Assembly (NCBI GenBank): GCA_965153455.1
Contig: OZ234494.1
Location: 24,242,001 to 24,306,000, forward strand
Source: Sphagnum compactum
Lineage: Eukaryota; Bryophyta; Sphagnopsida; Sphagnales
Direction of reading: 5' to 3'
Length of the DNA stretch: 64,000 nucleotides
A model generated the notes under the pieces. The model made no database searches and had not been told where the DNA came from. It was given only the letters and a program-made list of their open reading frames with translations. Position 1 is the stretch's first letter, and each line of letters starts with the position of its first letter. A program made the position numbers and the translations under genes. Shown here piece by piece: positions 22,705-36,900 of the stretch.

Positions 22705-25700
22705 ATCAAATCCCCAACAATAGTTTATTCAAGGTCTATGTAAAACCAATGCTCCATAAGATCACAATGTTATAACTTGGATTCCACCCCAAACTAGGGT
22801 TGTCAAAGCTTATAGGCTTATAGTTTTGTTTTACTAGGTTCAATCTTTTCATTTTTTGATTGTTATATTTAGTGCAATTTCTTATCACAAATGACATCTT
22901 TTAACTTACCCCAACATAAGTGATTAAACACATATTAAATTTTTTATAATTAACTTTAAACACAACATGCTCCATTTAGTTTAATTTTTTATTCATGGAT
23001 AAAGTTCATCCAATTGATCCATAATATGAAATTCATCCACAATCATCTATTTTTCATCCATAACATGTAATGAAAAAGGTGTCGAAAAAAAGTTTTTGGA
23101 CATTAGGCCATATGGAAGCATTTGTGAAAATTTTCTTATATTTGGGCTTCAAATATGTATAAAAGTTCACCTCTTCTCACTCAAAATAAATGCCAACACA
23201 AGAACCTCGTTACCCTTTGCTTATTCACCATGTTCCAATACTTCTACTTTTCATTAACCAGATATTTTATACCTCATTTATTTTCATGCTAGCCTTTTTA
23301 GCTCATAAATCACCACTTCTGTACTTGACCACCCAACTTCATAATTAAAATAGCCCTTTTCAACAATTATTGGTGTCTTCAACTTTGATAATGTTGTTAA
23401 ATTTGAATGTTTCATACTTGAATGGGTATTAACAAAATGTTGAGAAGTAATCCCAATTTTGGATTAAAATACACTATTGGAAAGTGTCGAAGGTCAAAAT
23501 AGGAAACATGAACCTTGTCAATAGGATGAACAAAGATGATCAATTGGTTATGTTTGTATAGGAAAATCTTTCAATCCCTAACATTATTTAATAGATTAAA
23601 AACATCAATAAAAACCAAACAATTGATCAAAAAAAGGAATGAAGGTGAATCATGGAAAGGTTGGAGGGGATAGGTGGTTTTACCAATAAATTTTTAAAAC
23701 GTTGAATGGAATGAATATAGCTCCTTTCACTTTTGAAAGATCTAATGAAGTAAACTCATGGAAGGTGACCTTGGAAATGGAGCTGGCGCTGCTAAAGGAA
23801 TTTTGGGGATGAAAAGTAAAGGTGTAATTCATGATAAAAATGTAGTTGAAAGACTTTTTTAAAAACATAGTATTTGATAATTATTACATTTCAGTTTTTA
23901 AGAGTAGTAGGACAATATGGAGACTTGTGGAGGTAGAAACAAGAAAGAGGAGGAAAGAGAAAATGGGCCAAATAGTGAAAATAAAATTTGTTGAAGTTGT
24001 TTTTTTGAAATAATTTTTGTGTTGTTGAACCTTTAAAACTTTTGTATTTTCATTTTGTTGGCCAAAGTAAAAACACATGGAAGGAAGTTTTGGATATGTG
24101 GAGTCAATAAGTTTAAATTAATGTTGGGCGATTTTTTCATTTTTTGTGAAAATCACAATAGGCTAGTTATTTAACCAAATGTTTTTTTTTTCTTTCAAAT
24201 TTCAAATAATCAACTAGGGTATCAAGTTTTGAATTCTTTTTACTAAGTCAATTTCAATGTGTTGATTCCCACAAATTTAATAACATTTGATTATCTAAAG
24301 AAAATTTCACAACTTGGTTATCAAAATCGAAAAAAATCACAAGCAAACTAATTTTTTTCTAGTTTTAAAAACTAAAGAACAAAGATAATTGGTAATTAAT
24401 TAGTTTGATAAATGTCCTTATTGTATTTCCTATTTGGACAACATTGACGCAATTCTTGACGTGTCTCCCCACTTTTCTTGCAAGTATTTTTTTAATCATT
24501 TATGACATTCCTATAGAGCATTCTCTTTTGTCATTCACAACAAGGTGTGTTATACACAATGGCCTTGCCATTCATCTAATATCAACAATGAATATTGTAT
24601 GGTAAATTGATCATAGCTAGGGAAATAATTTATAAAAATCTATTTTAATGTCCATCATCATGTTATTGTAAAAGAAAAATTGTCATGATTATATATTTTT
24701 AGTTTTTAACATCACATTAGTTTTGAGAAATCAAAAAGGATCTCACATTAACTGATGATGTATTTTAGGAACCTGTCTAAACATTTAAAACATTGTTGTC
24801 AAACCAAAACCAATAGGGAAATGTGGTAACATGATTTTCAATTTATCTAATGAAAATCAAATATTCCTTTTTCATATTTATTATTCATGTTTCTGAAAAT
24901 TTTCAAACCAAAAACAAAAAACAAAAAGAAAAAGAAACAAAAACCTCGTCATGACATCTGTATCTAAATGTTTTGAATCACATTGTCACATTTTGGAAGG
25001 ATTACATAGATTTTGCATATGATGGGTGTTTTAATCATTTTTAAAGAAGGTAATTCATATTTAGTTTTGTGGGTTATGGATTGGTGATAAATCACTTGGG
25101 GTTGAGTGCACATTTGAGGAGGTGGCAGAGAAAACAAACTGTCAAAAAATGAATGTGAATCCTTTCACAACCAAATTAGGATGAATCATCTCACTTAATT
25201 TCTAGGGGCCAAATTCCCTTGAAGCTACTATATTCTATCATGATTTTCAACACAATATCCTTTCTTTACAAGGTAGGGCCAACAAAAATTCCATAGAAAC
25301 TTACCAATAGTCCTACCTACACTAAACTTATGGCCTAAGCATTAGAGTTGGGTGCCCTACCCAAATTTCATTTTTTGAAGGATGTCCCAAAATATTGATT
25401 TTAAAAATGCCTTTTCATTCTAATAAGAATCAATGTGGTGGATCTCCACCTAGGTATCATTAATGGTGATACTCAATTTTTGTCATGAAAATTGACCTAA
25501 AACCTTAGGTAATTCTCATTTCATTAGTGATACCCACCCAACATTGGTTTATATCTAGTTTTATTATTGTGGAGTTTTTAAGTTTGGTGTTGTTGTAAAT
25601 GAACATAAATTAATTAGGTTGGAGGGAAAATAAATTTTTTTAACCAAAAAATAGGTGTTGGTGTTGATATCAATATGCAACCTTGATGAAACAAAATTAT

Positions 25701-28700
25701 TGTATACTATAATACTTAGGTAGGTTTAACAATTCCCTACTAAATATTTATTTAATTAATTTTTTTGCTTCAACATCCAAATTAAAAAAATTAAGGTTTT
25801 CAACATATAGGATATTAGTAATAAGAGACCAACTTGCCTTGCAGATGTGCATTTAATTTTTTTGTCTACTATGTGACACAATTAAACAATTCCACTTATA
25901 TATATGCCCATGTTTAATTATATAATGTCATGATAGTTTCAATTCATCTTCAATTGTTGCTATACAATTTCCCTTTTGAATATTCTTTTTCAAAATTTTC
26001 AACATATTTGATCGATTTTCCAAAATTTTGACAAATGTAGAAATAATTTAATTATTTCTAAACATGTAAATATACTACAATAGGGAAAAGTTTTGAACAT
26101 ATGTAGAAGCATTTAAAATTGTGAGAATAAGTAGGAAGTCAATTACACTTCAATCTTTACACTATGTTTTTCTATAAATGCAAGAGAATTTGAAACCCAA
26201 CACAAGTTAAAGTTATTTCTTTAAAACATTTTATCAATTAGTTATGAAGTTGAAAAATATATTATAGGGGCTTTTTGAATTGTGAGTAAGTTCTTCCATC
26301 AATTATTGGTGTAAGACTGGTTTTTCATTAAGGAGGAAGACTTTTAATATAGCCAATTAAAGATCCTAATTTCAAGCCACATTTGTCCAAATTGAAGTTC
26401 TAAATAAGGATTTTAATATGGTCAAGCAAGGATCATAACAGTGAGGCCACTACCATACTACTATGTCATTACAAAATAACCTCAAAGTGTTTTTAACTAT
26501 AGTTATGCATTCACAAACAAATTGAATAGTTATAGGGGTTTATGATAAGATTTGGTTTAGGGTCCCTTCATAGTTTTAAGTCCTCTTACAAGTTAGTATT
26601 AAAATTAAACTAAACCAAAATACGAGAGTTTAGAATCGCTTGAACATCAAGAAACCAAAGTGAGAACATGATGTTATGACACTAAATGGTGTCATGTATG
26701 TTTTTGAAATTGTGTGATTTCATATGAAACATTCTTTAAAAAAGATATGTGATTTTTTTCTAAACAATAGATGTGCATGAGCCCAATATTATGATTAATA
26801 ACAAATGGGTAGTTCCAGTTAATATGTTGATCACTTTGATTTGTTTTTACATTGGAAACTTTTTGAAGGAGTTGCAAGTGCAAGAATTTTTGAAATGATG
26901 ATCTTTAATGAAAAGTAAGTAGAAGTTGAGAGGTTGGGTGCAAAAGGTCAAAATGTGTGTGGAGATGCTAATTGTTGAATGAAAACACTAGATTGATGGT
27001 AAAACTTTTGTTGGCTTAACAATTTTAATTTTTGATATGTTGAAATGAACAATGCACTTTCTTTTGGTTTGATTTGAACTTTTGAATGCATTGGAATCTT
27101 TTGCAAATTGGTCTACATGAGCTTTGGGGAGAGGCGGGGGGTATTTTAATATTTTTCATTGAATGTTTCATAATTTTTCTCATACTAATGTAAATCAAAA
27201 TTTTGCGGATGATCATTTTAGAATGAACTAATTCAACATGGTGTGCTGATGCGAGCCTACTGATTATCATACCATGAAATTATTTTGTTGATAGGTCTAT
27301 GGGATTATTGTAAAGTTTGGGATAACATATTTGATCAAGCTTAATATTTCACTTCAAGGGGATTAGTTGGAGAATTATTATGATCCATCATGATATTTCA
27401 TGATCTGCTTAACTAAGAATTTTTGAATCTTTCAAAAACAAGTGTACCATTGGTTTGTGTTAAATAGTTGGTGTAATCATGTTAAATTGTATTGACATTT
27501 TGAAGTGTTATGAAATTTGTCTATTGATGATGCCTTTTAAACTCATAAGGGGGGTCAAAAGATAATCTTGACAACAAAAGAGGAACAAATGCCTTAGACT
27601 ATGGTTCAATTGTGTGATCTATAGACATCTAATATTAATTAGTTATGTGTCTAAAAAGTTATGCCATCATATCTCTTGTCCCAAAGGTTGGTGAGTTGTA
27701 GAGTTTGAGTGTGTGGTGCAAATTTATGGTATTATAAGCTCTCCATAGTGATAGAATTGTAGAACTTTGAATAAGAGAGTAGAAGAGATTTTGAGCTTCA
27801 AACCCACATGAGTTTCTTTTGTTTTTGCGATGGTGTTTTGAAAACTTATGTTAAACATTGTTTTGTCATGGAGGTGAAATTTTAGAGGTGCAACACGAAG
27901 CGGCACCCATTAAAAAGAAAGGAAACATAGTGACAACTTAAACAAGAAAGGAAAGTTTCAAATAGAATTAAAGAACTACCATGTGATTGAGTGATTAGTT
28001 AAAACCTCCATAATGTGAAAAGGTTCTAACAAGTCCTAATAGATGACAACATATCGACCACAAGTCAAGGAAGATTAGAGAAAAAGATCACATGTTAAGT
28101 AGGTGCCACCTTCCACGAGGTATGTGCTTAAACATATGCTCAAAAAAAACACCATCAAAATCATCTCCCCTTTACTTTCAACACCTCACTAGAAGTGATT
28201 TGTCCCAAGAATTACCCTCTCTTTTGTTCTAAAACCCTCAACCCTAACCTCTTTCGCATAATTTGACACCAATTTTCTTTGGTGTTAGGAGGTATTGTTT
28301 TTCCAAGAGTCTTGAAGCTTATGGGAAATAAGTTATCACATTTTATAGATATGTTTTGTTTGTCTTTTTTCAAATTTTAAATGTTATTTAAAAAATCACA
28401 TTATGAGGTTTACTCCAAAAACTCAATTAAAAAGCAACCTTAACTAGGAGTTGTAACTAATTTGAATTTTACCCCAAACTAGAGGCTTGCAATTAAAAGC
28501 CACAAAAAAAATGGCATGAAATCCAAAAAAAATATCTTTAAAAAAGTTGTTATAAAAAAGGTTTTCATTTGGAGAAATATTTATTTGTAAGTTAACCATA
28601 GTACAAAAGGGCAGCTTTAGCACACATTTATTAAACAATTAAATAAATTTAAAATATTCCATTCCCAAAACTAAAGATTCCTTGAATATTCCAAATGATT

Positions 28701-29200
28701 CTCCAATTTTCCTTCACAATTTTTATTTTTATTTTTCAAGAAAAAATATTTTTTTTGAAAATTTCAGCATTTTCAAAAAGAATATAATTTGTGCCAAACC
28801 TGCCAAGGTACTATGACAGTCAACAGAAACTTGATTAAAAATAATCATAATAATTATTTTTAATTAATAATTATTTTAAACCCATATTATTGTTTGTGAA
28901 GTTTTGGCTAATATTAAGCTGCCTACATTGCTGAAGAAATTGCCAAATATCGGTTCATTGATTGGTGAGTACAATGCAAATTTGCCTAGAAAATTGGTCC
29001 ATTATAGCCCAAAAAAAACCCCCAAAAAAAAAGAAAAAGAAAAAAAAGAAGAAGAAGATAGGAAAGGGCAATAATATGGAAAGGAAATCATGCTTTGGTG
29101 AAATTCTGTATGGAGCACATCTGACCGTCCATAATTTGAATCCAACGCATGTCCGGTAATAGATCTGGGTCTTCACGATTTTTTTTCCGAGTCAAGCCTG

Positions 29201-29350
29201 CCGCCCCATCCAAAGATGTAAAGCGGCAAAGCGGCAAAGCGGCAAAGCTGTGAATGCTGCAGGTCAGCGTTGTGGGTCAACCCTGCGACCCGATCCAAAG
29301 GATGTAAGGCGGCAAAGCGGCAAAGCCGTGAATGCAGGTCCGCGTGCGTG
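29201..29350 (+). repeat. Duplicated GC-rich block in the OEP24 promoter/leader
   Basis: Copy 1 (29201-29272) and copy 2 (29285-29350) each contain ATCCAAAG, GATGTAA, a GCGGCAAA array (3 and 2 units) and GTGAATG..GCAGGTC. The block is 0.2-0.3 kb upstream of the OEP24 start codon and contrasts sharply with the AT-rich DNA before it. Confidence 0.85.
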
Positions 29351-29532
29351 GCTCGAGCGAGACCCGGCTGTGTCCTCTCTGTCGCGACTCCGGCTTCTCT
29401 CGTCTCGTCCCGTCCCGTCCCGTCTCTTCTCCTCTCTTGCACGCCAGGGAGCAGACGTTGTCGGGGAGCAAAGGAAAAGGAGCCCTGGTGGCGTTGTTGG
29501 CACTGGGAGAGAGAGAGAGAGAAAGGAAAGAG

Positions 29533-32238
29533 ATGACGAGAATCGCGGTGAAGACCAAGTATGAGTCGGCGTCGCAAGCGGCTTCCGGAACTCTCACAGT
29601 GGGCGCAGGAGAGCTCAAGCTTAAGGCTTCGTGCTCGGATTCGACTTTCCTCAAAGGTGTTAGCCTGCACGGCGTCTCCCTGGGCATTGAGAAACCTGGC
29701 GCATTCCTCATTGACTATGACCTCCAACACCAGGTTTGGTGTCTCTCGTGCTTCTCCACCTCCTCCGCCTCTATATCTTCTCCTACTTTTTGCTTTCATA
29801 TCGGTTTTACTTTGTATTGTGATTTGCGTTTTTCCTCTTGGAATTTGTGCGGGCGGCATGGAGTTTGGCTTTGGTATTCTGCCTTTGGTAAACTGTCAAC
29901 GAACCTAGACGTCGATAATCATTTTGGCGCTTTACGAATGATGAGAGAGTACGAGATATCGGTAATTGTAACGTGATGTAGTCTTCAAGCCTTTCACGGT
30001 GAAGTTTGAAATATAATTTTGTCACCTTTGGAATCGTTCCTCGACGCAATGGAATGGAGTTGGGGAATTTCAGTTACGAGAACTTGATGTTGGAAGGCGA
30101 CATGATGTAGATAGATGTCGCCAGTCCTCGGACAGTAACCCTAGAATCACTACTATGTCTACTTGCCCTCAGCACCCTGTGAAGAGAATTCCACTAAGAG
30201 CTTGAATGTAAGTATAAATATGATTTGCTGTTTCGTGTCGAGAAGCATGCATGCTTGTATGTTTGCAATTGATATATTTTTCTGTATGATTGGTACACAA
30301 ATTGTACAGCAATTTTTTTGTTATTCTACATTCTCTGGCGCTTGTCAGGTAATTCACACTGATCACAATTACCTCAGAAATGAGGATATGTAATGTTATG
30401 GAATAGATTGCTGAACACAAACAAGTCAGACCTGTGTTTATGCAAGTTTGAGAGCTCCAGCTGCTTTGAGCATCAAATACAAGAGCCTTAACAGTTGGGG
30501 CCAGTGGCAGTGAAAGTTGTGTGTGGTTTCTGTGTGGATGCATGGTAGAGGTATGTCTCTTAGAGCTAGTCGACATCATGACTGAGTCTTCCCATTGCTT
30601 GCAAATACACAACAGAGACTTAGAACCCTTGGTTTTGTATCATGGTTTGCCTGAATTTTGACTGATTATTATTGTAAACTTATCTACACGTGCTGTCAGC
30701 AGCTGGCTAAGTCAGCATGGGTAGTTGTGGCAGCTCATCACTGCTATTTGTGATGCAGGTGACGGTCTGACACTTTGTGAGCAACTTTCATAAGGTTATG
30801 GCTTTGCTCATTGTTTTAGAGATTTCTCTGCAATGTCATAGATATTGGTTTCTGTTTGGATGTATGGCAGAGGTGATTCCAGTTTCCATCAGCTTGATGT
30901 GATCAATATTTGGAGCTTTCTATTAAGTTATGTCTGACCAATGAAAGAACTAGAAATCAGCAAGGACAAGCAGGGTTTGATTGTAACAAATCAGGTATAA
31001 TGTGTTCTGAGGACAGGATTTCTTCTTATCCAAAACTTGTACATCTGATACTGAGGTGTCAAATGGTTGTGCCTAGACTTGGGAGTGAATTGTGAACCAC
31101 AGACCCATGTCTCCCTGACGTTGTTATCAGTGTCTTAGAGTAGATAACTGTGGAGCAGCCATGAGCAACAGATAGTGTAATTGTTTCAAAGGTCCTGATT
31201 CATCAAGGTAGTGTTATGATGATGAGATTCTGCACAAGCTGAGGTTGCTATTTATCTAATGGGAAACATCAAGGACAAGGGTATGAAAGAACTCTGGTTG
31301 AACATATCCCTTCCACAGTAGGAGCTGAATAGTGGAGACATTGATGGCTGCAGGCTGCCAGGTTTCAATTCATGACAGGAGCAACAGTGGCTGGGAAGTC
31401 AGTGAAACTGACATATATTCATCCTCAGAAGCGTAATGCCACACTGTTGGAAGCAAGTTTGGCTCTGGATTCACGCAACAAGGTGACTGCTAAGTACAGC
31501 TTTGCATCAGAACATGGGCACCTTAAATACACTTATGTGCATGGCAGTGGTACCACATTAGAGCCTGCTTATGATTTCCACACTCAGGGCTGGCACTTTG
31601 CCATTGGACGTAAGTTTGGCAAGCATGATCATACCAAAACTGTTTATGATGGCCATGTCAAAACAGTGGGCTTGGAATGGACCCGCGAATCAAAGGAATA
31701 TGGCCACTTCAAGGTATTAATAAACCCATGCCTTCACCTTTCAACTCCTTAAGCACCAGGTGAATAAACTGGATATTGAATAGCACAAGTCTTCTGGCAT
31801 CTCAAAGACTCCATAATATTGTTGGTTGATCTTTATTTGCTTTTTCTCTTTTTCCTCTACAATATTCTTGACCAGGAGTCTCATTCAATTTCTATTCTGC
31901 AAACAGTAGAGAGTTCTGTGTCAAGTTTCTGGAATGTCTCTGTTACTCCCTTCCATCTAGTGGTGATAACTGCTCTTCACTGCAGGCAATTCTATATCTT
32001 TATAATGGCCACACACATTACAATAACACTTGTAATATTTGAATAGGTACTCAGTCCTCATGGTCTTTTGCAAATCTGGACATACAGAAGAGTGGCACAT
32101 TTGGTTTGAAGAGTAATAGAAACAAAGTTTCACAAGCTTCTGTTTGTTGCACATGGACAGGTGACTGCCACAGTCCCTCTCAAAGATTACAAAGCTGCAA
32201 AGGTGGTTGCTGAGAAGACTTGGAGTGTTGACATTTAA
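29533..32238 (+). CDS. OEP24: Outer envelope pore protein 24 (OEP24), plastid outer membrane
   Basis: The exons are 29533-29733, 31354-31713 and 32161-32238. All borders are GT-AG and in phase, giving 212 residues, about the length of Arabidopsis OEP24. The family forms a beta-barrel, slightly cation-selective channel in the plastid outer envelope that passes sugars, phosphates and other small metabolites. Recognisable blocks in order are KGVSLHGVSLGIEKPGAF in exon 1, RFQFM at the start of exon 2, KLTYIHPQ, LDSRNKVTAKY, KYTYVHG, LEPAYDF and GLEWTRESKEYGHFK, then a short exon 3 ending EKTWSVDI. There is no cleavable transit peptide, as expected for outer-envelope barrels. The start is the ATG after the GA-rich leader and matches the family N-terminus. 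Intron 1 is long (1620 bp). The gene converges on the EDR2-like gene. Confidence 0.93.
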
Positions 32239-33914
32239 TATTGAGGACGTCCACAACTATCTTTAGCTGGTATACTGCCACCTGTAGATGGTGCAACTGA
32301 TTCATGATTTTTTAAGATGCATCACACCTTTGTACTGAACAATTGAGCATAGATGGCAGGTCATTTTTGCATCCATAATTTATGTGGGGTATTTAATCCA
32401 CATTTGACTTATATAGAGTGAAAGACATGCTGCTATAACTAGTTGTCTGAATTGTGAGCAATCTTATCGATTCTGCATATTTAGCAATGGAGACCATCAT
32501 CACTGTAATTTAGAATCCACTTTCATAGCCTGAGTCAGAAATTTGTAGGAACTGTGTTGATGAATCCCCTCTTATTTGCCTCTTACTAGGTCAAGTAACC
32601 ACCGATAAGTTGGCAAGTTATTAGAATGAACAAGAAGAAGAGAGTGCAGTCTTGTCGGAGTAAGGACCAGTATTTAGGAGAGGACAGTAGCTGTTCTGAT
32701 TACTAGTGAGAGCTTCTTTTCATGAAGATGTGGTGGCCCATTGTATGCATTTCATTTTCAAAGGCCATCTTTAGAGTGTAGTGATTTCACTCATGCATCA
32801 ATAAGGTTGTGTGAACCACTCAATTGTCATTTTGCTGAACATACCAAGCTCACATGCAGAAGGGCCAACTGTATTCCTTCACTCTAGCAAATTTGATCAA
32901 ACAGTTGTTCTCTTGTACAATAATATTCTATCTCTTTCTTGGGGAGTTGAAATTCTGGAAAGTTGTCATAAAGGGACATAGTCATGGACATCTGAACTTC
33001 GTGATGTCTCAATCAAGCAGGATAGATCCCTGAGAGAAGGGTATGCATGCATGAAATATGGCTTCAATCCTAATTCCTGCCTCACTTTCGAATATGCAAC
33101 AATCTGACAGTTCGTGATACAGAAGATCAGGAAATCTTCCTTAAATATCTAAGAGTGCAAACTGCTGATGAATTGCAAAAACCCAAAGCTCAAGTTCAAA
33201 TTGAAATTAAAGGTGGCCATCCTGCTAACATCTGCTGCTAGTTGGACTGACTTCTTCCGTTCATGCACCCAATAAGGTGAGGATAGACATCAACTGCAAG
33301 CAAAACGAAATGTATGGTCAGGATACAGACACAATCTGCAAGCAAAATGTGACACTTTTTTAACCTCCCAAGAAAAAAAGTTGAAAAAAGTTGTTCACTC
33401 ATAAAAGATGTTGCTTGGCAGAAAATCAGTGGTAAGGAAGACAAACCCAAAAAGTTGAAATCCTCATGCCCCCAATGGTCCGATACCTCACACCAATTCA
33501 GATAATTTTACATTTGACTACAATACCTCTGAGTCATCACCATTCATTATCCAAAACTGCAACCAATATCTCAAAGATGTACTTTCACAAATAGAATAGT
33601 TCATTCTCACCATCTCACAGAAAAAAAGACATTTCCGCCTTTCAATTGTATAATTTTAAAGGCTGTAACTACATAGAGTGATAGTTTGCTGACAACTGCC
33701 TTATTAGCAGGAGTACATCAGATGTGACACTAATGTAGTGTTGGCATGGGATAATTTTTGCATGATGTATTCCTCACATGCAAATCTGCATGTCAAATTC
33801 CTGATGGAAATAGTTAATTATCTGAGCCTGTACTACACAGAACTCATTGCTGAACAGGAACTTTACAGAGAGAATATAAAAGACAGAACTGGTATCTGCA
33901 CATCTAAGCACATT
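32239..33914. other. Convergent 3' flanks of OEP24 and the EDR2-like gene
   Basis: No coding exon, RNA gene or repeat was recognised in this 1.7-kb stretch. It should hold both 3' untranslated regions. Confidence 0.5.
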
Positions 33915-36900
33915 TCAGCTATTGTCCAGTGATGGTGAAACAGCTGAAGAGAGCTGCAAGTGAGACACACGGACTGAACCTATTAGGCGTTCCGGTAGTT
34001 CGTCCATACGGTTGCCCTGCAACACACAAAAAAATCCACAGAGCTTGGTAGCAAGAAACTCTAGAACCACACCAGGAAGATCCTTCTTAACAGCACAAAA
34101 AGCCTACAGCACTAGAGCCCAGATGGGTGGATTATTCCTCTTTTATTTTCAACACTTCATTAAGGCTTGACTAGCCTTGATCCAAGCTATCTAAGAGGTT
34201 GCAGAACAAATAGGTGTAACCAGAAATTGCTGATAGGAAATGCCTTTAGAAGGGATTAAATCCCACTGACAGAAAGATCAAACATGTCACTAGGCCTCTC
34301 TGCAAAGATTTGTGGTCTTGATCAACCAACATAAATAAACACCTCCACCATATTCAGTTTCCTCTCAGCACATAATCTAGGTTAGTAGATGCTTTAAATT
34401 TTTCAAACTGTCCTAGATTTTGAAAAGTTTAGCAATGAAAGAATTTCAGAGACACTTTTATAATGACAACCATGTTTGGAGGTAAAAGAACATGAATATA
34501 CCTGAACCAGAAAGGCCATGTCAACAACCAATGATGTAATGACACCAAACACAAGCCCTAGGACTCCATTGGCCACTGTTGATGATCCAATATCAACATC
34601 AACCTGCCATCATAACCTATCTGTCAAGCCTCCGCATTGAGTGAATTTAAGACCTAGAAACTGTGGATGTGCAAAGGAAAAAGTGAGACCCAAATACCTC
34701 AAGATAATTTGGACCTCGATAGTAACTGCAATCTACAGCTTTCCCAAGAATGCAAGGAGTTGAGCCCACACTCTGTCTTACAATCCAAGATCCCTGAAGA
34801 AAATAGACACAAAGTTTATTAAACAGAAAGGAAGAATATGGTGCCTGAGAACTATTTGCATGAGAAACTCTTTTGATGTGGACAGTGAATCACCTTTGGG
34901 ACCAAAGGAATAAGTTTGAGGCGACTGTTGCGAAAGTTGTCATCTCCATCTACAAAACGCTGCAGCAAAGAACCTTGCTGAGGAGCATTGGATGCCACAA
35001 AATAGAACACCATGCTGTAATGACAGGCTGCTGGCACCTGCAAAACACATGAATGAGCAACTGTTAACTTCAATCGTAGAAGATACTGAGTACCTGAACA
35101 GTATCTTCTGTCTATTTTCGTACCCTACATACCCAGTTGTGCCCACATAAGTTATTACAAAGAGTCTAGAGCTAACAAGGGGAAAGACTGCTCACACTGT
35201 GAACAACTTATATCACCGTGTATCAATGGTAAAATGGCAAAAGTTAAATACCTGCACATTGAATGCCAGAGTGAATAGACCCCTCTCGGCTGCAACCTGT
35301 ACCAAAACAAGGCCAGCATAATATAAGGACCTTAATGCCAGCACAACCCTTAAGCAAACCAACATCCTTGACAAATATACCAAAAGCAGTGAGCAGCACC
35401 ACTCTTTTTTATGGATACCCTTCAGTATCTTTTCCTGGTGACTTCAAAAACAGAATCATATCATAGTGCCATACCTGCGCCACACAGTCTTTGCACCTCA
35501 CAACATGATCAATACGCTTGCTATCTTTAAACCAGTCAACTGCCACCAGCTGCATCAATGGTTCCCCTGCAGGAGTCTGGCATCCACCCACATGGATATT
35601 AGGCACTGAATACTCCCTTGTCATAAATTGTAGAAAATTTCAGCACATCAAGGTGTACATGTTTCTGTGGAGATCTCTGGTACTCAGATTTTCATCTATA
35701 TGGAAAAATTCTCCATACTCACAGTTTAAATCAACCTGAACAGAACTGGGAGATAACCAAAAAATTAAGGTTATAGAAAACCTCTCAGCAGACAGGAAAA
35801 AGAGAAAGAACAAGAAAAAAAAGGTACTCAACCCTTGAAATTTTTGAAAAGACTGAGGAGCAGTTTGAACAACAGCAACAGTCACCGTTGAGTTCAGTGA
35901 CCAAACAGCAACATGTATCAGAGTGACCAGCTACCATAACATCTACACTGACTTCATGAGCTCCCAGCAGTGGGCAGAGGTCAATGTCAAGCATTAACCA
36001 ACATACTGAGTTTCTGTCACTAGACAAGAAGTAACAGGGAGATTCAGCCCTGGTACTCGCTAGCTCCAATGAAACATAACAGATGATGAGATGACCAAAG
36101 ACACCAAGAAGAAAGAGGAAAAGGAGAGAAATAACACAGAAAATATTTAAGAGCATGGCCTATTGAGAACAAAGCAGCCTTTGAAAAGCCCTTGAAATAA
36201 ACATTTTGAAACTCCAAGGCAGAACCACCAACCAGCTATCCTTTTTTGGTTAAGAAACCTCTGGTTCAATTTAATAGATATTCTGAAGAGTAACCTTCTC
36301 TATTCATAAGACTAGTTTAAGCTTCCCATTTGAGCTACAAAGAAGTCTCTTGAGCCATATCTCTGGAAATCAGAAGATATACATGGAACTGACCTTTGAT
36401 TTATCAACCAGGAATCGCTTGCTTCTGACACGGAAACTGTCTTTATCAGGAATACTCCAGCAGTTCTTACCAGTATCATGGGCACCTTTGCTTAATGAAC
36501 CTGAAAACAATGGTAAGTCGATAGCCTCCCCATTTACTGCAGTGCTCAACACATTAGACCTGCTTTCAGCTCCTGCATATGGAGAATAGATAACACTGTT
36601 CAGAAATTCCAGCATCCAAGGTGCAGGAACTTGAAGCAAACAGAAAAGTGGATGAACAACCTCTAAAGCAACAATAACCATCAGTTAACAACACAAGAGT
36701 TGCCCTTTGAGCCTGGAAGACCTAACCAGTGAGTCCCTAATCTATTCATCACAGTGCCTGCTGTCATCATTCACACATCATTTAGTCACTGGGATGCTTA
36801 GTTTATTTGCATGGAACTAGCTTCCTACCATCAATAGGTTGTCACCAAAGGTCCAAGAATTTCAATATAATTTGAAGCCAAAAGTCAAAAAGAAGGAGAA

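Larger units (their letters stand above)
18079..28940. other. AT-rich gene desert, no gene recognised
   Basis: About 10.9 kb of strongly AT-rich DNA with frequent homopolymer A and T runs and stop codons in every frame. I recognise no exon, tRNA or intact transposon. Two short perfect hairpins stand out (18847-18875 and 22666-22704). The texture suits old, heavily mutated transposon DNA, but no family can be named from what is visible. Confidence 0.6.

Noticed and set aside
29173-29859. Minus-strand frame of 228 codons
   Set aside because: It is antisense to the OEP24 leader, exon 1 and start of intron 1, and has no similarity to a known family.
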